Part shown: piece after piece, positions 12,196-22,312 of the stretch | Position numbering within the stretch: position 1 is the first letter of the stretch | Layout: every line of letters starts with the position of its first letter | Source of the DNA: Doryteuthis pealeii | Taxonomy: Eukaryota; Mollusca; Cephalopoda; Myopsida; Loliginidae | Reading direction: 5' to 3' | Length of the DNA: 64,000 nt | NCBI GenBank assembly: GCA_023376005.1 | Contig: CM042151.1 | Span: 77,242,869 to 77,306,868, forward strand | Translations under genes and position numbers: made by a program | The notes under the pieces: model-generated | What the model saw: the letters and a program-made list of their open reading frames with translations, nothing else | What the model was told of the DNA's origin: nothing | Databases searched by the model: none

Positions 12196-12340
12196 CGCAC
12201 GTAGTGTAATGGTTATTGTCGTAGTAAAATGGTGATACGAGTTCAAATCCCGGACGAGGCTGGTAGCATTTCACATAATGCTAATATTCGAGGGAAAGAT
12301 AGGTATTACTATTTACCCAACCTGTTCGCCACGAGTATAA
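12196..12340 (+). mobile_element. SINE beta, head and partial body
   Basis: tRNA-like head gcacgtagtgtaatggtta with B box gagttcaaatccc, then gcatttcacataatgctaat, the start of the beta body. A tRNA-derived head with a SINE tail, not a tRNA gene. Confidence 0.68.
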
Positions 12341-12363
12341 TATGATACAAGGTCGCAGTTATA

Positions 12364-12444
12364 GGGCATCCAGTCGGGATCGAACTCGCTATCTATTCTG
12401 TTGTAGTGGATTTGAGAGACTAATTTACTAACCATTACACCACG
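12364..12444 (-). mobile_element. SINE gamma tRNA-like head
   Basis: Minus strand gtggtgtaatggttagtaaa with B box gagttcgatcccg and end ggatgccc. Similar heads at 14272, 16656 and 17514. The long anticodon-arm region and repetition argue against a working tRNA gene. Confidence 0.6.
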
Positions 12445-12547
12445 ATAGAAGGCCCAACTCTTGAGAAAGGTATGCATCCAACTATTATTTCTCCAGTTAT
12501 GTATAAAATGGTGTTCTTAAATTTTTTTTTTTTTTACAATGAATTTG

Positions 12548-12583
12548 TAGGTACCACCAATTTTCCCTGTGAAATTTATCCCC

Positions 12584-12632
<49 letters not shown>

Positions 12633-13413
12633 TATTTAACATATTGAAACTTGCATAAAGGTTAATATTATCTTGAAAATTTTTGACCATTCGAAAGAAG
12701 AAACATTAGAAAAACTCATAATACTTTTTTTTAAAATTTAGCTTTCAAATAATGAAAATTATAAACGAAAAACAATGTTTACATTTTTGCACCGTTGAAT
12801 CAATTGAAATTTAACGTAGCCAAAAACAAATTATGACTAGAGGCTTTTTTAAAAATTCTATGAAAAATCAATTAATGGTCCCATTTTCATGAACATGTCT
12901 AGAATTACTTAGCTTTTGATGAAAATATGTCTGAAATAGTTTTTTTCCTAAAATATATTAGGGGAAATATTTTACGAGGTCTACCCCCCCACACACACAC
13001 ACCATTTTATTCAATCAAATATGAAAAAATGAACTGACAAAAAACGATTTTTACTTTTTTTCATAAAGATAAGAGTTTGAATAATTATATCAGCAGATTC
13101 TTATAAGTTTAAATGCCAGAGTTTTTTTTAGTAAAAAAAACATGAATACAGAATTTTGCGAAAAAATATCAATAAAGAAACTGACCATGTTGTAAAAAAC
13201 GGACTGTTTTACTTATTTTTCAAGATGACGGTGAGTAATTTTTCTCCAATCGGATAATTTGATCTGTGAATTAACAGTTTTTCTTTGAAACAACTAGTTA
13301 TGTTCGTTATTTCTTTTTTTTTTTCGAGATGTTATTTTAAAGTTCAAAAATATTTACGTTTCTTCCTTCAATATGGCCTAAACTGATCACGTGACCTATT
13401 TTGGTGGTACCTA
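12548..13413. mobile_element. TIR element C1, 866 bp
   Basis: Ends TAGGTACCACCAA and TTGGTGGTACCTA (perfect 13-bp TIR). An (AC)n run at 12589-12630 lies inside. Body (gaaacttgcataaaggttaa, acgaaaaacaatgtttacat, tttccccaatcggataatt-like) matches C2. No transposase ORF. Confidence 0.78.
12587..12630 (+). repeat. (CA)n microsatellite inside element C1
   Basis: About 21 CA units. Confidence 0.95.
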
Positions 13414-14271
13414 GTATAAAATACAACAAAAAGACCGTAAACAAAATAACAAGTAAACAAAATTGTGGGAAATTCGGTTATCCCTTTCCCTTGCTAGTTT
13501 TAAAATCGTGGACTGTTTTCCGATTTTTGAGGTCCGAAAACAAAATGCTCAGTTCTCCTAAGTGGGTATGTAATATGTATGTTCTGTATTCTATCCTGAT
13601 AGTGGTTGACGTGGTACTAAGATCTGTGCTTATCATTCAAATGGGATTGTTTTTATACTACACCGGCTTCTTCCTTATATCTTTTACCCCCTTTGTTTAA
13701 CGTTAGAAAAAATGCCTTTGCGTCTTGGTGGCTGATTTTAAAATTTCAATTTAGAAATTATTTTAGATGACATCGCCCTTGTTTTTAAGTGCTGTCTCCC
13801 CGGGAGGAGAGAAAGAGAAGTTTTTTTTCCCTCGGGAATCGTCGTATGTTTCGTTGATTGGAGCGAATTTAATGACATGCCAAGTCACCAAATTTTGGGG
13901 GGTTCAGATTGTTATCGTCTGAACTATAATTGAGAATTATAGACAACAAAAAAAAAAAGCAACAACAGTAAGTATCGACGCTTTTGTTTGGTTTAAGTTT
14001 TTATATTCTGTCTTTGTAAATAGATAAGGTAAGTTTATCTTCTTCGTTTTATGAGTAAAAAAAAACTCTAACTCGAGTTGAACGAAGTTTATAGCGCTCT
14101 TCTTGAAATCCAAATTAAGTACAGTGTTGTTGTTTATTTTTAAATCACGTATTCGAAAAAGATATATTTAAAAGCTTGTAAAATATATATTTTTTTCCCG
14201 ACTTCCTATCAGGCCAGATTAACTCAATATCTTTTTTTAACGTAGGATTTTTTTTGTTTTGTTTTGTTTTA
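13414..14271. other. No gene seen
   Basis: A 99-codon open frame begins at 13401 within the C1 end; no domain recognised and composition looks random. Confidence 0.4.
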
Positions 14272-14348
14272 TGGGGCATTCAGCGAAGTTCGAACTCGCT
14301 TTTCAGTAGTAATGGATCTGTGAGATTAGTTTGCTAACCATTACACTA
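14272..14348 (-). mobile_element. SINE gamma tRNA-like head
   Basis: Minus strand tagtgtaatggttagcaaac with gagttcgaacttcg and gaatgccccat. It touches TIR element B1, which starts at 14358. Confidence 0.58.
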
Positions 14349-14357
14349 AGCTTTTCT

Positions 14358-14856
14358 GGCTTGACTTCTGATTTAGGTCGGAAAATTAAAACGGAAAGTT
14401 TTTTGGTGGTACCAAATGACAGTTTAACTACAGTCTATAAATTAACATTTTGCGAATTGGGTTACGGTTTTAGAGGATTAAGGTTGTTTTTAATTACGTA
14501 TTGCTTAAAAAAATAAACAACAAAAAACCCAAATTACTATACATTTAATTAACCATTGAAATTAATTATTGAATCTATTATTGAGACAGTTGTTTGTGTT
14601 AGTATTGCAATGTATAATTTCAATTAAACTTGGTTTAAAAAAATATTTTTCAACATTAAATTTATAGTAATTTGTTTTGTTTGTTTTCTTTTGTTGTTTA
14701 TTTTTTAAAAGCAATACATAATTAAAAACAACCATAATCCCCTAAAACCGTAACCCAATTCGCAAAATGTTAATTCATAGACTGTAGTTAAACTGTCATT
14801 GGGGACCACCAAAAAACTTTACGTTTTAATTTTCCGACCTAAATTAGAAGTCAGCC
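14358..14856. mobile_element. TIR element B1, 499 bp with arms of about 165 bp
   Basis: Left arm 14358-14535 and right arm 14672-14856 are inverted copies (cttctgatttaggtcggaaa; gaattgggttacggttttag; gttgtttttaattac). The core has an aatgtataatttcaattaaa stretch. No ORF of note; a non-autonomous DNA element. Confidence 0.82.
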
Positions 14857-15030
14857 TTTTGTTTTGAAAGATTTGTTTTGTTTTGTTTCGTTTTTATACA
14901 TGCCAGTACTTATAAACAACTTCGTAATTTTACATTTTAATTCCAGAAAATTTATTTATCATTTATATCTATAAAGCCAACGTGTTTGTTTAACTCTTTA
15001 CCAACTAAATTTCCCCGACAGGTATACCAA

Positions 15031-15266
15031 ATTTTCGGTTATTTCCTATAACTCCAACCTAAAAAAAAGAGGAACCACTCTGAATGAATTTTATCTTAAT
15101 TAATCTGCCCATTATTTTCCCATTAAACTAACCCTAAACCTAACCCCATCCCTAACCCCGTCTTCTTTTTTCCTAGTAGATCAATAAATAAATAAATAAA
15201 TAATTCATCAGTCAATCAGAGTGGTTCCCCCTTTTATGTTGGAGTTAGAGGAAATAACCAAATTTT
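15031..15266. mobile_element. TIR element T
   Basis: Arms attttcggttatttcctata and the inverted gaggaaataaccaaatttt; inner arms ggaaccactctga and tcagagtggttcc. The interior 15113-15160 (cccattaaactaaccctaaa) is the same as inside A1/A2 although the TIRs are unrelated. A short (aaat)n run at 15182-15203. Confidence 0.72.
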
Positions 15267-15271
15267 CTTTG

Positions 15272-15424
15272 TCCTGGGTATGACGTTAAATTGCATCTAA
15301 TGGTAAAGTTTCAATTTTACAGCTCTGGGGAGTATTGAGTACCCTTCATCACCATTACTCCCAGTTCCACTCTGACCCAGAGTGGTAATACCTGTAAGGA
15401 TCCCATCTATTGGTTAAATAGAAA
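15272..15424 (+). mobile_element. SINE delta 3' fragment
   Basis: cctgggtatgacgttaaatt, ctggggagtattgagtaccc, actctgacccagagtggtaa and ggatcccatctattggttaa. It starts right at the end of TIR element T. Confidence 0.7.
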
Positions 15425-15848
15425 AATTGAGTTTAAAAGAATGTGTTAAAAAAAATTGAACTTAATTTAAAAAAAATACCTATTAAGAATTAATAAAAGA
15501 AAATGTCTTTGGCATAAAATAATCCAACAAGGGTTGACATGCCCTAAAACTCAACCAACCAGCCAACCAACCAAATTGTATTGGTATTTTTAATTGCATG
15601 ATGGGATATTTCTATTCACCTAAGAATTCATTCTATTCAAATAAGGTCCTATTATCATTGTAATCTGAGTCCTTCTGCTCAATTATAATAAGTATAATTA
15701 TAGTCACTGCCAGCGGTTTATGGTAGGATCGTGCTGGTGGGAGAGCCACTGTGAGTAGTTTAAAGTGGGCAAAGAATTAATAAATGTTAGAAAGTTCTAA
15801 AATACTATTTTTCAAATAGCTTTATTTTTTTTTTTTTACCTCAATGTT

Positions 15849-16152
15849 CACTTCTGATTTAGGACGGAAAATTAAAACGGAAAGTTTTTTGGTAGTCCCC
15901 AATGACAGTTTAACTACAGTCTATAAATTAACATTTTGCGAATTGGGTTACGGTTTTAGGGGATTAAGGTTGTTTTTAATTATGTATTGCTTAAAAAAAA
16001 TAAACAACAAAAAAAACAAATTACTATACATTTAATGTTGAAAAATAATTTTTTAAACTAAGTTTAATTGAAATTATACATTGCAATACTAACACAAACA
16101 ACTGACTCAATTGCAATGTATAATTTCAATTAAACTTAGTTTAAAAAAATAT
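15849..16152. mobile_element. TIR element B2, left arm plus core palindrome
   Basis: Left arm 15849-16030 matches B1. The right arm is missing; instead the core sequence is itself inverted (aaactaagtttaattgaaat and atttcaattaaacttagttt around 16055-16142). Confidence 0.75.
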
Positions 16153-16154
16153 TC

Positions 16155-16470
16155 TCCAAACCTCCAAAACTGGAACCTCAACATCAGATAGAGTTTAACG
16201 TAATTCCCAGGACATGTAGACCCTCAGTCACCACCTTCTAGCACCCATATGATAAAAAGGGTTGGGGCTTGCCATAAGGGCAATAGGGTTGAGACAATCA
16301 TATAAGTGCTAGGGCTTGACATGGTGGGTAAATAGTAGGGTAGACCGAGCTCTTTAAACTTGATATGGTAACCAGCCTAGGAGAAGGAAAACTGAATTGA
16401 AACCTGTTAAATCACACTTAAAAATTGAACATGTGTCGCATCCTTACTTCATAAGGGCTTGGTTTTTGAG
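16155..16470 (-). mobile_element. SINE delta fragment joined to a SINE beta tail
   Basis: 16155-16325 is an inverted delta segment (ctggaacctcaacatcagat, agcacccatatgataaaaag). 16330-16450 reads forward as a beta tail (aatagtagggtagaccgag, aaccagcctaggagaag). Confidence 0.62.
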
Positions 16471-16655
16471 CAAAAATAATAGAGATTTGATTTATATTCG
16501 TGAAGATAATTAAAAAATAAAATTTAAATGATAACAGCATGGATTTTTTTTCATTTAATATTTTAGATAGTAGACATTAACATTTCTTTTCAGAGTAGCT
16601 GGATCAATGCAAGGTCTATTTTAAAATTTTTTTTTTTTTTTAGATAGGGATTTAA

Positions 16656-16713
16656 ATGGGGCATCCCATGAGGATTCAACTCATGATTCAGTAATAATGG
16701 ATTTGCTGGACTA
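16656..16713 (-). mobile_element. SINE gamma head fragment
   Basis: Minus strand tgagttgaatcctcatggga and tgccccatttaaatccc; the 5' part of the head is lost. Confidence 0.45.
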
Positions 16714-17229
16714 AAAAAATCCCCCTCTACCCAGGTGATGCTGGGTAGCCACTGCTCGTATCCTATATAAAAGAATGCAAAAAAGCTTAAGAATCTATGC
16801 AAAATCTAAATGTATAATGTACACAATTTCCTAACCTCTAGGCATTCATTCAGGTGAGTTAAATTGCCAAACAGAACTGAACAGAGTAGGCCTTGGGTGC
16901 TTCATGTCATGTAAGGGTTAATAAACTAAATTAGCAAAGTTACAATCTGTTTTGCCATCCTGTAGGCCTTAAGCCAGAGCACTTGTCCAGTGGAATTTGA
17001 TCCTTGGTAGCCCTCTGATATACGGACCTCTGGTTCTTTTGGTAAAAAGTCCTCAATTCCTTCGTCAATGGTCGTAAGTTCCTCCTCAATAATTGCAAGT
17101 GAACTGTGGCAAGTATCAGTGTTTAAGTAGTGTATCAGCCATGCAGTATGGCTTGTTGATTGGCCAAAGGAGTAAATCATGTGACCTTGGCTAATCCAGG
17201 TGGGGAACTGGAACACACCTTATATACAC

Positions 17230-17452
17230 AAATATTCCAACAGGTAAAGCATCCACCTAGGTCCCTGCCAACTCTGCATATGAGTAGCACAGATTGGATA
17301 AGCTGATCTGTGCAGTAAAGTGGGGAACTGACGGTAGATGTGGTGCTCCACCTCAGCAAAAAACAATCTTCTTGGTCTAGTGAAAAGGGGATAGACTCCC
17401 TTGCTGTCTGACTAATACTGACAATAGGCCACTCTGGCAACTTTACTCTTTT
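17230..17452 (+). mobile_element. SINE alpha, nearly full length
   Basis: Worn tRNA-like head (caggtaaagcatccaccta), then tatgagtagcacag, gtaaagtggggaactg, tgctccacctcag, aaaggggatagactcccttg and aataggccactc. Same order as 48140-48385. Confidence 0.72.
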
Positions 17453-17513
17453 TACTAGTGAGTTTGATTCTCACTGGGTGCCCCATTCATTCTTGGGCTA
17501 CAACTAAGCAAAA

Positions 17514-17700
17514 GTGGTGTAATGGTTAACAAGCTAAATTAGCAAACTATTACTAGTGAGTCTGAGTCTCACTAAGTGTCGCATACATCCCGTCTTGTGC
17601 CATAACTAAGCAAGTAGTGTGTTTTGTGCAGGTATAGCCTGGCAAAGCCCATCTCTGCAGATCCACAAATGGTTTGAATGTCGGCTTATGGCATCTAGGA
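17514..17700 (+). mobile_element. SINE gamma, with body
   Basis: Head gtggtgtaatggttaacaag, B box gagtctgagtctcac, then cgtcttgtgccataactaag. A partial copy (gagtttgattctcactggg) lies just before it at 17458-17510. Confidence 0.58.
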
Positions 17701-17764
17701 GTAAAACTGAAAAATGTGATACACTGATATTATTAAAGAAGTGCTGAAAAAATATTTAAATCAA

Positions 17765-18020
17765 GTAACTAGTTTATTTTCGGTAAATTTTTTCAAATGG
17801 AATTTTTTTTTTTAAGATGGCAAGTTTGTTTTTTTAGTACATTTTTAAAATGGGAATGTTTTTGCTGTTCTTTTTTGTAGATTTTTAAAGATGGGGACTT
17901 TTTGTTTGTTTTTAAGTATAAATTATTTCAGAATACGAATGTTTATTTTTTTTTTAGATTTTTTCAAAATGGGAATTATTTTTTCTTATACGAATTATGA
18001 CATTTGTTTTTGTTTACATT
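17765..18020 (+). repeat. Degenerate T-rich tandem repeat
   Basis: Roughly 55-60-bp units around agatttttaaa, atgggaa and a T run, four or more times, very worn. Confidence 0.5.
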
Positions 18021-18186
18021 TTTCACAAAAATGTCTGGTTTTATTGAAATAATGTTTGTATTGGATTTGTAATATTTCTTCTTGCTAATAAAACAAAAAA
18101 TTAACAGAAAAAGTTTTATGCAAGTTTGAGAATTTTTATACTGTGAGTGTCAATTTCCTGCAAAGACCTTCTCTTTGTTACATATA

Positions 18187-18814
18187 CTAGCAAATATATG
18201 CACCCTCCAGGTGCAAGTATTTAAGTTTTAATGTAATGAAATATCGTATTAAATTAGAAAGGCTAATTAAATTAAATAAGAATGCAGATAAAAAGATTTG
18301 AAACAGAGGGGATATAATCGAAAAATAGAACAACTGAAATTTACTCTTCCATCACTCTCGTCTTTCATTATTATTTTTTCTAATTTAAGTATTTAGTCAA
18401 ATTAGGAAGTAAAGAATAAAATGACAGTTATCTTTTCTTGTTAATGGATTTCATTTAAGATTCATTGAAGAGATTTTTGCTTATATTCATTAAAATAAAA
18501 CCAAACAGTTAGAAATCAATAATACTAAGCACATATTTATTAAAATCACATTTTTAATATCAATATGTAAATTAGCCTTCCCGTTCACACTGTAAACCGC
18601 TATTTTGTTGTATATATAAATATAATTGCATGTTGTTAGTATGTAGATATGGTTAACAGTATTGATGATGTAAAACAATTTTATTAATAATTGAGGTTAA
18701 AATAAGGATAAATTCATGGTGAATGTGACGTCAATAACTAAGGGAATTGTGACTTGAGTAGTGATTTAGTTTCGGTTACAGACAGAAAAACACACAATCT
18801 CCATTATGATAAGA
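18187..18814 (-). mobile_element. Non-autonomous Helitron, 628 bp
   Basis: On the minus strand the 5' end is TCTTATCATAATGGAGATTG (18814). The 3' end has a hairpin TGCACC/GGGTGCA followed by tatatttg and CTAG, then T outside. TC start, hairpin and CTRR end with insertion between A and T are Helitron hallmarks. No Rep/helicase ORF. About 80-85 percent like 46125-46767 by eye. Confidence 0.78.
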
Positions 18815-19164
18815 TAAGATGAAGAAAAGTGTTAAGACAAATAGGAATATTTCTTTTGTGTTATTTATTTTTTGATTGTTCTCAACTAGTTTTTACCTTT
18901 AGGTCATCGCCAGGAAAAAAGGGTTTTATGAAAAAAAGTTTTTTTTAGATAGTTCATATGCTATAAAAGAAATGACTGGTGATGAAGCCTATTGTTGAAT
19001 GAAAATTACTTTCTGGTATCCAAGTGCCTTCAACTGACCTTTATATATCTATTGTCAGGACATCTGGCAATGAGCTCTTCATTTTGGAGGTATATGGATG
19101 CATGGGAGAGGGTTTTTTTTAAATAAGCAGTGACTGCTTTGTTTGCATATATATATATATATAT

Positions 19165-19538
19165 ATTGGTTTGGAGATTGATCTTGAAGGCTATCACAAT
19201 GCAGTTGTAAAGAAAAAATAATAAGGTAACATTGGTGTTGTTTGTTAACAATCTAAAATCTATTTTTAAGAAGAACACTGGAACTGAAGTAGTTGTCGTC
19301 TTGTTATGGCATTTTTAGTTAAATTAATTTTTTTTTGTTGAGAATGTTACAGATGGTATTTTTTTATAACTGTATTCTCGTGTTGCATGTTTATTTCAGT
19401 TCCAGTGTTCTTCTGAAAAAGAGACTTTATCTCGAAATATCAAGAATAAATCACAGGTTAACAAACAACTGCATTGTGATAGCCTTCAAAATCAACCGCC
19501 AAATCAATATATACACAATGCTTCAAGAAAATTATAAA

Positions 19539-19545
<7 letters not shown>
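19165..19545. mobile_element. Foldback element G2, longer relative of G1
   Basis: Outer arms ttgaaggctatcacaatgca and tgcattgtgatagccttcaa; inner arms agaacactggaactgaa and ttcagttccagtgttct. It ends acacaatgcttcaagaaaat like G1. (TA)n runs on both sides. Confidence 0.72.

Positions 19546-19578
<33 letters not shown>
19542..19578 (+). repeat. (TA)n microsatellite
   Basis: About 18 TA units directly after the end of foldback element G2; a shorter run lies at 19147-19166 on its other side. Confidence 0.9.
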
Positions 19579-19582
<4 letters not shown>

Positions 19583-20159
19583 TTAATATAGACAGTATAC
19601 ATGCTATATTTATAAGTACAATGCTCAATATCATTAATAGAGCATTTATATCTAAGTTAATGTGACATGGATTTAACAGAGCCTGACCAGGAACCAGGTG
19701 CCACTGATTCCATGTCCACGCTACCTTAACTTATATATAAATTGGAAGTAAATCCAACAATATGTAATATTATAAAAATTGAAAAAAGATATATCTACAC
19801 GGTAAATTAAATTTTGATCACCTATTAAATAGCCTGATGAATGGTCTAACATTAACATCATTATTATCATCATCACATCACAGATTCCCATGACTCTCTC
19901 TCACCACCTGTCCCTATTGATTACTTCTGGCATCTAGAATCTGTACAGAGCTGATTGATGTGGTTGGTCTACACTGGTATGTCCATGTGTATGCATCCAC
20001 AGGAGAATATCACTTATGAGTTCGTCCTTACTTCTCCAAACAGTGTTCAGCATGTCTTGTTGGTCTTACTTGGATGTTTTGTGTGATAGGAGGTAAGTGG
20101 CCATACAGCCGCTTATCAAACTCACTACTTGGTAGTAATTGACCTGCAAAATTAATTTC

Positions 20160-20465
20160 TTAACCATAACTTCATAATGTGTCCTACTGTGCATTATTGG
20201 AGGAGCACTTTGTCTTATGGTTATTGTTGTAAGAAATGGAACCAGTGACCTGAGTAAAATTCTGGAACAGAATGTTTGCATTTCACTTCAAGCTAATGCT
20301 CTTGAGTAAGGCATGAATCCTCCAAGCTATAGGTAAAAAGTAGGGCAGGGTAGGTACTTTAGCTTTAGTTTGGTAACCAGTCTAGGAGAAAGAAAACTTA
20401 GAATTCAAACCAGCTTTAGTTCACTTAAAAATTAACTATACCATATCCTACCCAGAATCATGGAT
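20160..20465 (+). mobile_element. SINE beta, diverged copy
   Basis: Degenerate head, then gcatttcacttcaagctaat, tgagtaaggcatgaatcc, aaaagtagggcag, ggtaaccagtctaggagaa and tcaaaccagctttagttcac, in the same order as 54157-54430. Confidence 0.7.
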
Positions 20466-20730
20466 AAAAGTTTGTTTAGAATCAGACATTGAGACTAAAT
20501 GATGTTGAGAACAGTTGGAAGTCCTATTTGGAGTTAGTCTTTAAAATTACTAGTTGTTAACATTAAAGATTGTTAAGGGAAAAATAAGATCATTAGCAGA
20601 AGAAGAAACAACAGAAGCAGAAGAAGAAACAACAGCAACAACAAGTAGAAGTCAACTATGATGAGACAGGAAATGGAGAAGGAAAAGGAGAGGAAAGATT
20701 AGTTTAACAGTAAGCGTTGGACTCGATTTG

Positions 20731-20766
20731 TTGACCCCCCTCTACGTCTTTGTTGAGGGGGGTCAA
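20731..20766. other. GC-rich 12-bp stem hairpin
   Basis: TTGACCCCCCTC pairs perfectly with GAGGGGGGTCAA around a 12-base loop, followed by aaaaaattattt. Isolated in AT-rich DNA after a (gaagaa)-rich stretch (20590-20700). Function unknown. Confidence 0.7.
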
Positions 20767-20990
20767 AAAATTATTTATATAGTATACGTTGTCCAATGGG
20801 AAAGTATAAACTAGAAACATCTTTATAAGTGAAAAAAAATTCACTCTTAATATTTACTAATTACTGAAAATTGTATCAAAATTAGTTGATTTTTCTTCTT
20901 TTTTTTAAATGTATGAATTTTACATGTCAAAATTTTCCTATGCTATATTTACATTGACCTGCAGTTTGGGGTAAACTTATAAGAACAATA

Positions 20991-21383
20991 TCTATTAATA
21001 ATGGAGATTCGCTTCTGGTTTTTGTCTGTAACAAAAATTATATCACTGCTAATGTCACATTACCCAAAATCATCATAACATAGAATAAATACACTCAAAA
21101 TTTGAACATGCAGCATTAGACAGTCCTCATTGTTTTTTAAAACAAGTTTTAATAAATTCATGACTGGTATTATATATCTATATATAGTTTGTTTTATTTT
21201 AATACTTATTTAAAGTTTACATTTCAAATCATTTTATTTTTTAATCTTTTAATGAATTTGATGATTTTACTTACTTAGGGTACAAACTCGCTGACATTGA
21301 ATTTTTTACTCCCACCCCTCAGGCAATATGTTTCAAAAATCTACTTTTACATCGCCCAGAGGGTGTTTTTTATTTCGTACTAG
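20991..21383 (+). mobile_element. Non-autonomous Helitron, 393 bp
   Basis: Starts TCTATTAATAATGGAGATTC and ends cgcccagagggtgttttt, then CTAG at 21380-21383. The interior differs from the longer type; it matches the inverted, truncated copy at 8883-9203. Confidence 0.72.
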
Positions 21384-21399
21384 TACATATAATGAAAGT

Positions 21400-21676
21400 A
21401 CGTGGTGTAATGATTAGAATCATGGGAAATGGTCTTGTCACCCTGAGTTCAAACCCTGGACATAGAAATTGCATTTTCACTTGGCATTAATTCCCTTGGG
21501 AAAGGTATGAATCTATTCTCCCTCCATTTATGGGTAAATAGTAGGGCAGACTGGGCTCTTTAACCATGGTTAGACAACCAGTCTAGGAGAAGATAAACTC
21601 CGAATTCAAACCTGTTGAACTTTGCTTAATAAATTGACCTTGTGTCACATCCAGCTCATGTGGAGGGGTTGGTAAA
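21400..21676 (+). mobile_element. SINE beta, full length
   Basis: Head acgtggtgtaatgattagaa, B box gagttcaaaccc, body cccttgggaaaggtatgaat, aaatagtagggcagactggg, aaccagtctaggagaag, end tgtggaggggttggtaaa. It begins 17 bp after a Helitron 3' end. Confidence 0.85.
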
Positions 21677-21842
21677 TACATATAAGAACAATATACATGT
21701 ATCTATCTATCTATCTATTTATGTTTACATCTCTTTTCTTTTTTCTCTATTGTAATATGATCACATACCAATCTATGTTCTCATATCTTTTTCTTAATCT
21801 ATGTATGTAAATATTTCTCATATCTATCTGTCTATATGATAA

Positions 21843-22312
21843 TTTAATTATCACAACATTTAATATGTTTACTTAAGAACTATTGCAAAATAGTTCATTA
21901 TGTAAAAATATAATAATCTTATTTAACTCTATCTCACTCTTTTTTCTTTCTTTCTTTTCATTTTTTTTATTATCTTAGATTGAAACAGATTAGTAATATA
22001 CCTTCTCCTAGCTCACCCCTCTGTTTATCTTTTCTCTATTCTCTTTCCTTCTTACTTTTTCTTACTTATTACATTTTTTCTGTATCACATGTCCTTTTTC
22101 TTCCCTTTATATCTTTATAATAAAGATGGAATGGTCCATTATTTAGCTAAGATGATGACACTCATAGAAAATAAGAAATCAATGGATAAGCGACACCAGA
22201 TAATTCGGATTTATATTGTTGCATTTCATTTTAGACAATTTGATTTTCAATCAGAGGATATTTGCAAGATGATAACAGAGAGAAGATTAAGGAACAAGCA
22301 AATTAATATATA
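21843..22312 (+). repeat. Repeat K copy 2 with ORF
   Basis: ATG at 22089; 74 codons reading MSFFFPLYLYNKDGMVHYLA, then IIRIYIVAFHFRQFDFQSED and ICKMITERRLRNKQINI before a stop. Similar to copy 1 at protein level with one indel region. It could be part of a mobile-element ORF or a chance frame in a repeat. Confidence 0.62.
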
